The translations under genes and the position numbers were made by a program. From assembly GCF_030246945.1 (NCBI RefSeq), contig NZ_CP126742.1:744001-808000 (forward strand): a stretch of DNA of 64,000 bases. Reading direction: 5' to 3'. The DNA comes from Microbacterium sp. zg-Y1090 (GTDB lineage Bacteria; Actinomycetota; Actinomycetes; Actinomycetales; Microbacteriaceae). This document shows, one piece after another, positions 33,651-41,065 of the stretch (its first letter is position 1; each line of letters begins with the position of its first letter). The notes beneath the pieces are model-generated. The model made no database searches and was not told where the DNA came from. It saw only the letters and a program-made list of their open reading frames with translations.

Positions 33651-33790
33651 CCTCCGGAGGGGTTGTCCACCGGCTTGTCGTCGTCGTCGGTGGTGTCGGG
33701 GATCGTGGTCTCGTCGGGGGAGCCTCCCGAAGCGGTGTCGGCTTCGAGGTCGCCGTCGGGGGTTCCCTGGGTGTTGTGCGCGTCGCTCAT
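33647..33790 (-). CDS. 47-aa acidic peptide translationally coupled to DUF2243
   Basis: A very small gene coding for an acidic, disordered peptide (starts MSDAHNTQGTPDGDLEAD, contains TTDDDDKP, ends NPSGG) without hydrophobic segments. Support comes from GGAGA upstream of its ATG, a TACTAT -10 box at 33812-33817, and an ATGA overlap with the DUF2243 gene, which itself has no properly spaced ribosome site. It may be a coupling leader or a functional small protein. Confidence 0.6.
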   Translation of the reverse strand: MSDAHNTQGTPDGDLEADTASGGSPDETTIPDTTDDDDKPVDNPSGG

Positions 33791-33811
33791 GATCGTCTCC
33801 GGTCGTCGTGG

Positions 33812-33817
33812 ATAGTA
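33812..33817 (-). promoter_or_regulatory. -10 box TACTAT of the 47-aa/DUF2243/ctaG-like unit
   Basis: TACTAT is 21 nt before the ATG at 33790, with a ribosome site between. Confidence 0.4.
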
Positions 33818-33881
33818 GGCGGCCAGTAAACCACCGAGGGCACGAGGGCGGGGCGGGCATTGCGCCGGGCGCCGGGATGTG

Positions 33882-34469
33882 TCAGGGGCGCCGCGCGTCG
33901 GGGCGATCGAGGGGAACGCGGGCGACCACGGCACCGGCGACCGCGGCACCCAGGCCGCCGACGGCCATATCCCCGATCGTGTCCTGGTAGGTCACGAAGA
34001 TCTCGTCGGTGATGAACGCGTAGCCGACCCACTCGATCATCTCCCACACCGCGCTGGCGGCCAGGCCCAGCGCGGGAACCAGCACGAGGGGCGTGCGTGC
34101 GAGCGATCCGGCGGCGCTCGGGTCGGCGACGACGCGGGCGCGGACCAGGATCAGGTAGGCCAGTGCGGCGAGCACCGCGGTGCACGCGAAATGCAGGATG
34201 AGATCCCAGTTGTCGACCGTGCGGTACAGGTCGATGACGTTGCTCCAGGCCGCCACGAGCACGGTGAACGACGAGATGATGTCGAACGATGCCCTGGCAC
34301 CGATGACGCGCGGCACCATCAGGGCCGGAAGAGCAAGGGCGAGGATGCCGGCGTCGGTCGCGGTGCTCCAGATCGACACGGCGATCACGCTCAGCACGCC
34401 GATCACCCGCAGGGCATCGGCCAGCAGCTCCAGGGGGCCGGACGGCCGTCGCAGGAAGTTCTCTTTCAT
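33882..34469 (-). CDS. DUF2238-like integral membrane protein
   Basis: A 195-residue membrane protein with about five helices and the motif DNWDLILHFACTAVLAAL followed by AASAVWEMIEWVGYAF and YQDTIGDMAVGGLGA. The H...E..E and D-T-I-G-D pattern matches the YjdF/DUF2238 family of small membrane proteins of unknown function. The ATG overlaps the stop of the endonuclease-like gene by 4 bp, so it is the third member of a coupled operon. Confidence 0.8.
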   Translation of the reverse strand: MKENFLRRPSGPLELLADALRVIGVLSVIAVSIWSTATDAGILALALPALMVPRVIGARASFDIISSFTVLVAAWSNVIDLYRTVDNWDLILHFACTAVLAALAYLILVRARVVADPSAAGSLARTPLVLVPALGLAASAVWEMIEWVGYAFITDEIFVTYQDTIGDMAVGGLGAAVAGAVVARVPLDRPDARRP

Positions 34470-35302
34470 GTGGCGCCCTCCGATCGCGGCATCCGCACCA
34501 CCGCCTGCACCGGCAGGTGGTCCGACGGCCAGCCGCCGTCGATCCGCTGCGGGTTGATCGCCGCCCGCCGCACCTCCACGTCGGGGGTGACGGCGATCCA
34601 GTCGATGCGACCGCGCCCGGACCGCGGCGCGCGGTACCCACCGTACGTGCCCCACTCCGGAGTGAGGCGCTGCGTGGCGGCGCGCCAGCCGTCCACGAGG
34701 TCGTCGGCCGCCAGCAGCGCGGCGACGGCGGCCGAATCCGGGCCGGCGTTGAGATCGCCCATGACGACGGCGGGCAGCGCGAGCCCACCCACCTGCCGGC
34801 GGATCTCCTCGGCACCGCGCAGACGCGCCTGCGCGGAGAAGACGTCGAGGTGGGTGTTGAACGCCGCGAAGACCGCGCCGGTCGAGAGGTCGCGCAGCGT
34901 CGCGCGCACGAGCACGCGCGGGATGACGTTTCCCCACGACGTGGATCCGGGCCGGTCGGGCTCATCCGACAGCGCGGTCTGGCGCCAGTCGACCAGCTGC
35001 AGCCGTTCGGTGTCGAAGAACAGGGGGCATGCCTCACCGCGCGGCCCCGGTTGCCGGCCGTGTCCGACGCGCCGGTAGCCCGGGCCCAGCGCGGCGCCGA
35101 TCGCCTGGGCCTGGTCGGGGAGGGCCTCCTGCACCCCGAGCAGTGTGGGGCGCTCGCCCTGCAGCAGGGCCGCCACCCGGTCGCGGCGCCGGCGCCAGTC
35201 GTCGGCGGGCCGGGCCAGAAGGCGCGGCATCCGACGTCGCACGTTGAAGGTCATCACGTGCAGGTCGGGTGCCTCCGTGGCGCCGATGAGCGGCGCCGTC
35301 AC
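34466..35302 (-). CDS. endonuclease/exonuclease/phosphatase family protein
   Basis: A 278-residue EEP-fold hydrolase, a family that cleaves phosphodiesters in nucleic acids, phospholipids or inositol phosphates. Motifs are HVMTFNVRR near residue 17, GVQEAL (metal Glu), FNTHLDV, VMGDLNAGPDS, RIDWIAV and WPSDHLPVQAVV, so the active site is complete. There is no signal peptide. It starts with GTG overlapping the glycosyltransferase stop (GTGA) and is coupled on both sides. Confidence 0.87.
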   Translation of the reverse strand: MTAPLIGATEAPDLHVMTFNVRRRMPRLLARPADDWRRRRDRVAALLQGERPTLLGVQEALPDQAQAIGAALGPGYRRVGHGRQPGPRGEACPLFFDTERLQLVDWRQTALSDEPDRPGSTSWGNVIPRVLVRATLRDLSTGAVFAAFNTHLDVFSAQARLRGAEEIRRQVGGLALPAVVMGDLNAGPDSAAVAALLAADDLVDGWRAATQRLTPEWGTYGGYRAPRSGRGRIDWIAVTPDVEVRRAAINPQRIDGGWPSDHLPVQAVVRMPRSEGAT

Positions 35303-36093
35303 AGGGTGCGCACCTCGGGGCGGACAGCGCCCGGTCGGTCGAGAAGGCGGTGGTAGAGGATCTTCTGCCAGCGCACCGGGGGGAAATCCGCCGGCCAGTG
35401 CACCAGCACCGAACGGAAGCCGCGCCGCACGCGGCGACCGAAGCCGGAGCCGGCGCGGAAGGGCCGCATCGACACACCCATGCGGGCGTCGCGGAGGTAC
35501 CGGATGCGATGGCGTTCGCCGAGGTGGAAGGCGAGATCGAAGTCGTCGTGCACCTCGGGATCGTCGCGGTGCACCCGGTCGCGCACGGCGCGCCACGCGG
35601 AGGCGCGCATCGCGAGGTTGGAGCCGAAGAGCGGCAGGTGGCCGAGGGCGGGCACCGCGACGGCGAGGTAGGCGCTGAGGTAGAGCACCGCCAGCGGGGC
35701 GCGCAGGGCGCGCGGGCCGTCGACGAAGCGTGCGCCACCGGTGTACGCGGCCACGTCGGGCCGTGCGGCGAGGGCGCCGGACATCGCTTCCACCCAGTGG
35801 TGACCGGGGCGGGAATCGGCGTCGAGGCGCAGGATGAGATCGCCCGTCGCGGCGTCGTAACCGGTCGCGGCGGTGGGAGGGATGCCGGGGACGTCGCAGC
35901 GCACTACGCGGGCGCCGGCTGCGCGGGCCACCGCCGCGGAGTCGTCGGTCGAGGCATTGTCGACCACGACGATCTCGTCGGGCAGGCGCGTCTGCAGCGA
36001 CAGCGCCCGCAGGCACCCCCGCAGCTGCTCGGCGTCGTCCTTCACCGGGATCACCACCGACACGGTCGGGGTCGTCGGGGTGGCGGCGGTCAC
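35299..36093 (-). CDS. glycosyltransferase family 2 protein
   Basis: A 264-residue GT-A fold glycosyltransferase: VSVVIPVKDDAEQLRGCL at the N-terminus, IVVVDNASTDDSA near residue 41, the metal-binding LRLDADSRPG near residue 88, and a hydrophobic stretch LAVLYLSAYLAVAVPALGHLP near residue 135 that probably lies in or on the membrane. The first gene of a coupled operon with the EEP hydrolase and DUF2238-like protein. Acceptor unknown; lipid or cell-envelope glycan is plausible. A TAGCGT -10 and a GTCAACC box lie upstream. Confidence 0.88.
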   Translation of the reverse strand: MTAATPTTPTVSVVIPVKDDAEQLRGCLRALSLQTRLPDEIVVVDNASTDDSAAVARAAGARVVRCDVPGIPPTAATGYDAATGDLILRLDADSRPGHHWVEAMSGALAARPDVAAYTGGARFVDGPRALRAPLAVLYLSAYLAVAVPALGHLPLFGSNLAMRASAWRAVRDRVHRDDPEVHDDFDLAFHLGERHRIRYLRDARMGVSMRPFRAGSGFGRRVRRGFRSVLVHWPADFPPVRWQKILYHRLLDRPGAVRPEVRTL

Positions 36094-36119
36094 ATCATCT
36101 CCTCGGCGCGGTGGGCTCC

Positions 36120-36157
36120 ACGCTACCGAGGTCCCCGGCCGACCCCGGCGGGTTGAC
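36120..36157 (-). promoter_or_regulatory. GKCAACC-box promoter of the glycosyltransferase operon
   Basis: Minus-strand GTCAACCC (core 36152-36157) followed after 26 bp by TAGCGT (36120-36125). Confidence 0.45.
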
Positions 36158-36181
36158 GCGGTGCGCCCGCTGGGTTATCGA

Positions 36182-36216
36182 CCGGCACGATCGGCGCAGG
36201 GGCCCTGCCGTGCCGG
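36182..36216. promoter_or_regulatory. extended hairpin/dyad between divergent genes
   Basis: CCGGCACG (36182-36189) pairs with CGTGCCGG (36209-36216), and GCAGG (36196-36200) with CCTGC (36204-36208). A nested 13-bp stem with a 6-nt bulge forms just upstream of the DUF2200 -10 box. Confidence 0.45.
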
Positions 36217-36228
36217 CATCCGCCGCGT

Positions 36229-36234
36229 TATCGT
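36229..36234 (+). promoter_or_regulatory. leaderless -10 box TATCGT
   Basis: TATCGT ends 7 nt before the GTG at 36242. Confidence 0.45.
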
Positions 36235-36241
36235 GGCCGGC

Positions 36242-36586
36242 GTGCACCGCATCTTCACCATGAGCGTCGCGTCGGTCTACCCGCTGTATCTGAACAAACT
36301 CGAGCGCAAGGGGCGCACGCGCGACGAGCTCGACCAGGTGATCACCTGGCTGACAGGCTTCGACGACGCCGAGCTGCGGCGGCAGCTGCAGAGCGGGGCC
36401 ACGTTCTCGGACTTCTTCGCGGACGCCCGGCTCCATCCGCAGGCGGCGGCCATCACCGGAACGGTCTGCGGTGTGCGGGTGGAGGAGATCGAGGATCCCC
36501 TGATGCAGAGGATCCGCTACCTCGACAAGCTCGTCGACGAGCTGGCTCAGGGCCGGCCCCTGGCGCGGGTGCTGCGCGAGGGCTGA
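36242..36586 (+). CDS. DUF2200 domain-containing protein
   Basis: A 114-residue soluble protein matching DUF2200: it starts VHRIFTMSVASVYPLYLNKL, then KGRTRDELDQVITWLTGFDD and a charged C-terminus. The family is widespread in bacteria and has no assigned function. The GTG start reproduces the family N-terminus and is supported by a leaderless -10 box. Confidence 0.88.
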   Translation: MHRIFTMSVASVYPLYLNKLERKGRTRDELDQVITWLTGFDDAELRRQLQSGATFSDFFADARLHPQAAAITGTVCGVRVEEIEDPLMQRIRYLDKLVDELAQGRPLARVLREG

Positions 36587-36622
36587 CCGCGGGCGGATGC
36601 CGCGGGCGCGCGAAACGGCGAA

Positions 36623-36659
36623 CCGGCCGCGCCCGCCCACGAGGGCGCGACGCGGCCGG
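36623..36659. terminator. GC-rich hairpin, possible bidirectional terminator
   Basis: CCGGCCGCG (36623-36631) pairs with CGCGGCCGG (36651-36659) between the convergent DUF2200 gene and the acidic membrane-protein gene. There is no T tract. Confidence 0.45.
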
Positions 36660-36672
36660 CGAGGGGGAGGGG

Positions 36673-37329
36673 TCAGGACCGGGAGGTGCTGCCATCGGTG
36701 GTGTCGTCGCGGTCGCTGTCCGGAGCGGTGCGGTCGGACTTGCGGTCGCCGCCGGAGTCGCGGTCGCTGCCGGAGTCGCGGTCGCGCTCGCGGTCGGACT
36801 GGCGGTCGCTGTCGGACGGGCGGTCGCTGTCGGAGCGGCTATCGGTGTCGGCGTCGCCCTCCTCGGGGGTCGTGCCCTCGTCCTGTGTGCCGTCGTTCGG
36901 CTGGGCGCCGTCCTCCTGCGGGCCGTGGTGGCCGTGCCGCGGCATGTCGCCGAAGTCGCGGTCACTCCGGTCGCCCCACGGTGCGCGGGGGCCGTCCTGC
37001 TCGGTTCCGTCCTCCTGCCAGATGTCGGGGCCGCCGTCCGGCCAGATCTCCGCGTTCTGGGAATTGCCGGCGCGGGCGGGCTCGACCGCGTCGGACACGG
37101 CCCAGCCGGCGCCGAAACCCACACCCAGCAGCGCGATGCCGGCGACGGTCGCGCCCGCCGCCTTCACCCAGGTGCGCTGGAGGAACGGCGTCTGGGGCTC
37201 CGCGGCGGCGGGTGCGGCATGCGGGGCGGCCGGTGCGGGCGGGGCGGTCGTCGGCTCCTGCGCAGCCGGGGCCGGTGCGGGGGTGGGGATGGTGTCCTTC
37301 TCGTTGTCGGGGGTGATGTTCTCAGGCAT
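36673..37329 (-). CDS. membrane-anchored protein with acidic low-complexity tail
   Basis: A 218-residue protein. Residues 1-50 are a Pro/Ala-rich cytoplasmic linker, one helix follows (AAGATVAGIALLGVGFGAGWAV is split over residues 55-78), and residues 85-218 are an outside tail rich in Asp, Gly and Glu that ends in Ser-Asp/Arg-Asp repeats. No catalytic motif. It lies next to a two-component system, and an 11-bp-spaced direct repeat sits in its promoter, so it is probably a target of that system. Confidence 0.72.
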   Translation of the reverse strand: MPENITPDNEKDTIPTPAPAPAAQEPTTAPPAPAAPHAAPAAAEPQTPFLQRTWVKAAGATVAGIALLGVGFGAGWAVSDAVEPARAGNSQNAEIWPDGGPDIWQEDGTEQDGPRAPWGDRSDRDFGDMPRHGHHGPQEDGAQPNDGTQDEGTTPEEGDADTDSRSDSDRPSDSDRQSDRERDRDSGSDRDSGGDRKSDRTAPDSDRDDTTDGSTSRS

Positions 37330-37351
37330 GACCTCACTGTCGCGCGCGCGT

Positions 37352-37369
37352 TCCAAGACCAGTCCAAGA
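37352..37369. promoter_or_regulatory. direct repeat TCCAAGA-N4-TCCAAGA, OmpR-type site
   Basis: TCCAAGA occurs at 37352-37358 and 37363-37369, a period of 11 bp, one helical turn, as used by OmpR/PhoB-type dimers. It is upstream of the acidic membrane-protein gene and close to the response regulator gene. Confidence 0.5.
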
Positions 37370-37413
37370 GTCGCCCGGTTGCGGCAACTCCATAGGTTTC
37401 TGATCCCCCGGTC

Positions 37414-38442
37414 TCAGGTGCGCCGGTGAAGGCGCCCGGCGGTGGGGAGTTCCAGCACGAAGACGCTGCCCCGCGGGGACGTGCTCTCCAGCCGCACCTC
37501 CCCGCCGAAGCGCACGGCGATGTCGCGCACGAGCGCGAGGCCCAGACCGAACCCGCGCGAGCGACCCTCGCCCGGCGCCGGCGCCGGCGCCGTCGACCGC
37601 GCGAACCGGTCGAAGAGGCGGTCGGGGTCCACGCCGGTGACCCCGCTGCCCTCGTCGGCCACGGCGATCCGCACGCGTCGCCCGTCCGCGGCGGCGCGCA
37701 CCGTGACGGTGCCGCCCGCCGGCGAGTGCCGCACCGCATTGTCGAGCAGGGCGATGAGAGCGCGGCTCAGGGCGGCCCGCGTCGCCGTGACCGCCGGTGC
37801 GTCCCGCGCGTCGACGACGATGCGGATGCCGCGCTCCGCGGCCCTCGGGCCGATGACGGCCGTGGCATCGGCGGCGGCCTCGGCGACCGTCGTCACCGCC
37901 GTGCGGTCGTCGCGCCCCACCCCGGCCGTCTCTGCGGTGATCAGCAGATCGGTGAGGGCGGTGTCCATCGCGTCGGCATCCCGGCGCAGCTCGGCCAGTG
38001 CCCCCGAGACATCCCCGCCCTGCGCGGCACGGTGCTGGGCGAGCTGGATGCGGCTGCTGAGAGTGGTCAGCGGGGTGCGCAGCTCGTGGCCGGCGTCGGC
38101 GACGAAGGTGCGCTGCACCCGCAGCGCCTCGGCGAGGGGTGCCGCCGCACGCCGGGCGGCGTACCCAGCGAGAACGGCCAGCGCGAGCGCGCCGAGGATG
38201 CCGAGGACGACGGTGACGGGAACGATGAGGTCCAGCTCGATCACCCGAGAGCGCCGCCCGCCGCCCGGGGGCGGAGGGCGCCGATCGGGCCGCGACGCCG
38301 TGATCATCACCGCGACGGTCGCGGTCGTGACGATCGCGACGACCGCAGCGGCGGCGACACCCACCCACACCCCCGCGCGCACGGCGGCGCGGTTCACCCG
38401 GCGCTGGTCGGCAGCCGCCGCCGCGTCGGCGCGGCCGCTCAT
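37414..38442 (-). CDS. sensor histidine kinase
   Basis: A 342-residue membrane kinase. Two helices (residues 20-48 and 72-95) enclose a very short outside loop of about 25 residues, so it may sense the membrane itself or a partner protein. The phospho-acceptor is in DAGHELRTPLTTL near residue 118; the ATPase has LLDNAVRHSP (N box), VADEGSGVTG (G1) and GFGLGLALVRDI (G2). The start overlaps the response-regulator stop by 4 bp. Confidence 0.92.
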   Translation of the reverse strand: MSGRADAAAAADQRRVNRAAVRAGVWVGVAAAAVVAIVTTATVAVMITASRPDRRPPPPGGGRRSRVIELDLIVPVTVVLGILGALALAVLAGYAARRAAAPLAEALRVQRTFVADAGHELRTPLTTLSSRIQLAQHRAAQGGDVSGALAELRRDADAMDTALTDLLITAETAGVGRDDRTAVTTVAEAAADATAVIGPRAAERGIRIVVDARDAPAVTATRAALSRALIALLDNAVRHSPAGGTVTVRAAADGRRVRIAVADEGSGVTGVDPDRLFDRFARSTAPAPAPGEGRSRGFGLGLALVRDIAVRFGGEVRLESTSPRGSVFVLELPTAGRLHRRT

Positions 38443-39140
38443 CGCGGCATCCCCGCCCGGTAGCCGCGCGCCCGGACGGTCTCGATGATCTCGGGGGTGG
38501 ACTTGCGCCGCACGTAGTGCACGTACGTGTCGACCGTCGTCGCCGACCCGCCCGGAAAGACGGCGGCGATGATCTCGTCGCGGGTGAACACGTGCTCCGG
38601 GCTCGAGGTGAGCAGCTCCAGCAGATCGGACTCCGCCGCGGTGAGCGCGATGCGGGCGCCCCCCGGCGCGTACAGCGCCTGCGAGGCCGGGGTGAACACC
38701 CAGTCCCCGAGCTCCCGGCGGTCGCCCGGGCCGCGACCGCGCCGCAGCGCCCGCAGCCGGGCGCGCAGCTCCGCGAAGTCGAAGGGCTTCACCAGGTAGT
38801 CGTCGGCGCCGGCATCCAGCCCGCTCACCCGGTCGTCGACCGTCCCCAGCGCGGTGAGCATGAGCACGGGCGTGGCGATGCGCGCGGTGCGGATCGCCTC
38901 CAGCATCTGCACGCCCGACCGGCCGGGGAGACGCCGGTCGATGACCATCACCTCGTACCGGTTGCCCAGCGCCAGCCTCAGCCCCTCCTCGCCGGTGGTG
39001 GCGTGGTCGATGTCGTACTCGTCCGAGAGCACCTCGATCACCATCGCCGCGGTCTCGGTCTCGTCTTCGACGTACAGCAGACGGGGATGCGGCGTGCGCG
39101 GGACCCGGGTGTCGGGCGGGGGCGGCGGCCGGTCGGGCAT
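38439..39140 (-). CDS. OmpR-family response regulator
   Basis: A 233-residue regulator: receiver domain (residues 19-130) with acidic pocket VEDE, phospho-Asp in VMVIDRRLPG near residue 66 and Lys in YLVKPFD, then a winged-helix DNA-binding domain with RIALTAAESDLLELL and VDTYVHYVRRK. TAGCCT at 39147-39152 lies 6 nt before the ATG, so the pair is transcribed from a leaderless promoter. Confidence 0.92.
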   Translation of the reverse strand: MPDRPPPPPDTRVPRTPHPRLLYVEDETETAAMVIEVLSDEYDIDHATTGEEGLRLALGNRYEVMVIDRRLPGRSGVQMLEAIRTARIATPVLMLTALGTVDDRVSGLDAGADDYLVKPFDFAELRARLRALRRGRGPGDRRELGDWVFTPASQALYAPGGARIALTAAESDLLELLTSSPEHVFTRDEIIAAVFPGGSATTVDTYVHYVRRKSTPEIIETVRARGYRAGMPR

Positions 39141-39146
39141 GGGGTC

Positions 39147-39152
39147 AGGCTA
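39147..39152 (-). promoter_or_regulatory. leaderless -10 box TAGCCT
   Basis: Ends 6 nt before the ATG at 39140 of the response regulator. Confidence 0.5.
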
Positions 39153-39187
39153 GGAGAGGGCGAGCACGCGGGAAAGGCCCAAAACCG

Positions 39188-39216
39188 TTGATGCGTGCGG
39201 CGCGAGTGAGCATACT
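39188..39216 (+). promoter_or_regulatory. leaderless promoter TTGATG-N17-CATACT
   Basis: The clearest complete promoter of the window: -35 TTGATG (39188-39193), 17-bp spacer and -10 CATACT (39211-39216), 6 nt before the ATG at 39223. Confidence 0.6.
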
Positions 39217-39222
39217 TTGCGG

Positions 39223-39612
39223 ATGGACTTCGACGTGGCAGACCTGCTCCGTGTGGAGACCGCCGGTTGGCAGTCGCTGTGCGACGGCACCGGCGGGGAT
39301 TTCTACGGATCTCTGATGACCGACGACGGCCTTATGGTGCTCGCCGACGGATCCGTGCTCGATCGCGACGGCGTCGTCGCCTCGCTCGCCGACGCGCCGG
39401 CATGGTCGGCCTACGAGATCACGCACGAGCGGATGGTCGACGTCGGCAGCGACGTGGTCGCGTTCGTGTACCGGGCCCGCGCGTTCCGCGCGTCGGGCGG
39501 GCCGCCGTTCGACGCCCTCATGTCCAGCGTCTACAGGTGGCGGGGCGGACGCTGGCGGCTCGCGCTGTACCAGCAGACCCCCGTTCCCGACGAGGAGAGC
39601 GCCGAACTCTGA
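39223..39612 (+). CDS. NTF2-like / DUF4440 domain protein
   Basis: A 129-residue cone-fold protein of the NTF2-like superfamily (VADLLRVETAGWQSLCDGTGGDFYGSLMTDDG ... YRWRGGRWRLALYQQTPV, split across the length). Such small proteins are ligand-binding or isomerase-like, with no function assignable. The ATG at 39223 is preferred to the TTG at 39217 because the -10 box ends there. Confidence 0.8.
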   Translation: MDFDVADLLRVETAGWQSLCDGTGGDFYGSLMTDDGLMVLADGSVLDRDGVVASLADAPAWSAYEITHERMVDVGSDVVAFVYRARAFRASGGPPFDALMSSVYRWRGGRWRLALYQQTPVPDEESAEL

Positions 39613-39642
39613 CGCCGCACTCTGCGACACGGTGGGGGGATT

Positions 39643-39680
39643 GTCAACCGGTTCCCTGCCGCCGTGGGACGGGGTGGGAT
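39643..39680 (+). promoter_or_regulatory. GKCAACC-box promoter of the PPOX gene
   Basis: GTCAACC starts at 39643, with the weak -10-like hexamer TGGGAT (39675-39680) after 26 bp. Confidence 0.35.
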
Positions 39681-39711
39681 GGCCTTCCGACGGTTCGACG
39701 AAAGGACCCTG

Positions 39712-40191
39712 ATGGCCGACACGACCGAGCTGCAGAAGCTCAACGAGCTGCTGAAGAAGTTCCGCTTCGCGATGGTGACCACCCGTGCCGCGGACGGAAC
39801 CCTCACCGCCCACCCCCTCACCGTGCAGGAGCACGAGACCGACGGCGACCTGTGGTTCGTCGTCTCCCGCAACGCGACGGCCGCTCAGCACGTGCAGCAC
39901 GACCCGCACGTGGGGGTGTCGTTCAGCTCCAACGACGCGTGGCTCTCGCTGGCGGGTTCGGCGCAGATCGTCGACGACACGGCCAAGCTGAAGGAGGAGT
40001 GGAACTCCGGGCTCGAGGCCTGGTTCCCGGAGGGACCCGAGGACCCCGACATCGTGCTGCTGAAGATCAACGCCGAGAGCGGCGAGTACTGGGACAGCCC
40101 GGGCGGCCGCGTGGCCAGTGTGCTGGCCTTCGTCAAGCACAAGGTCACCGGCGAGCGCCTCGAGGGCGATAACGAGACGTTCGATCTCTGA
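39712..40191 (+). CDS. pyridoxamine 5'-phosphate oxidase family protein (general stress protein 26 type)
   Basis: A 159-residue split-barrel flavin-binding protein. It begins MADTTELQKLNELLKKFRFAM and shows GTLTAHPLTVQ, GDLWFVVSRNATAAQHVQ and YWDSPGGRVASVLAFVKHKV, the pattern of stress protein 26. It probably binds FMN or F420. AAAGGA precedes the ATG; an upstream in-frame ATG would sit in the promoter. An SDR gene follows after 1 bp. Confidence 0.87.
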   Translation: MADTTELQKLNELLKKFRFAMVTTRAADGTLTAHPLTVQEHETDGDLWFVVSRNATAAQHVQHDPHVGVSFSSNDAWLSLAGSAQIVDDTAKLKEEWNSGLEAWFPEGPEDPDIVLLKINAESGEYWDSPGGRVASVLAFVKHKVTGERLEGDNETFDL

Positions 40192-40192
40192 C

Positions 40193-41038
40193 ATGGCGGA
40201 TGCCGCAGAGGCGGGCGCGCCGCGGACCATCGTCATCACCGGGGCCAGCGATGGAATCGGCGCCGCCGCGGCGCGTCAGCTGCAGGCCGCAGGTGAGCAC
40301 GTCGTGGTGGTCGGGCGCAACCCGGAGAAGACGCGCAGGGTCGCCGAGGAGATCGGGGCGCCGTGGCACCTCGCCGACTACGCCCAGCTCGGTCAGGTGC
40401 GCGATCTCGCCGCCGCGCTGCGCGACTCCTACCCGCGCATCGACGTGCTCGCCAACAACGCCGGCGGCATCTTCGGTGAGCGGGTCGTCACCGAGGACGG
40501 CTTCGAGCTGACGTTCCAGGTGAACCACCTGGGCGGATTCCTGCTGACGAATCTGCTGCGGGACCGTCTCGTCGACAGCGGGGCGTCCGTCATCCAGACC
40601 TCCAGCGTCGCGGCGCAGCGCTTCGCGCGCTTCGACATCGATGATCTGCAGGGGAAGCGCCGCTACACCGCGGGGGCTGCCTACGGCAACGCCAAGCTCG
40701 CGAACGTGCTGTTCACGAAGGAGTTGCACCGCCGGTTCTCGCGGGACGGCCTGCGCGCCGTGGCCTTCCACCCCGGAGCCGTGGCGACGAGCTTCGCCGG
40801 AGCATCCGAGGGGCCGTGGCGGTTCATGTACACGAACCCGGTGACGAAGCGGCTGCTCACCACACCGGAGCAGGGTGGGTCGCGGCTGACGTTCCTCGCC
40901 GCGGGGACGCCCGGCATCGACTGGCGGCCGGGGGGCTATTACTCCGGCAACAAGCCGGCGCGCACGAACCCGCTCGCCGCCGACCCGGCACTGGCCCGCA
41001 TGCTGTGGGAGCGCAGCGCGGAGATGGTCGGGCTCTGA
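40193..41038 (+). CDS. short-chain dehydrogenase/reductase
   Basis: A 281-residue SDR of the retinol-dehydrogenase-like group. NAD(P) loop TGASDGIGAAAARQL near residue 17, VVGRNPEK (NADP preference likely), NNAGGIFGE, and catalytic Ser/Tyr/Lys as TSSVA...YGNAKLANV near residues 136-165. It starts 1 bp after the PPOX stop and is cotranscribed with it. It ends directly before the hairpin array. Confidence 0.88.
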   Translation: MADAAEAGAPRTIVITGASDGIGAAAARQLQAAGEHVVVVGRNPEKTRRVAEEIGAPWHLADYAQLGQVRDLAAALRDSYPRIDVLANNAGGIFGERVVTEDGFELTFQVNHLGGFLLTNLLRDRLVDSGASVIQTSSVAAQRFARFDIDDLQGKRRYTAGAAYGNAKLANVLFTKELHRRFSRDGLRAVAFHPGAVATSFAGASEGPWRFMYTNPVTKRLLTTPEQGGSRLTFLAAGTPGIDWRPGGYYSGNKPARTNPLAADPALARMLWERSAEMVGL

Positions 41039-41065
41039 CCCGCCGCCGGGGGCTCGATCCGCGGG

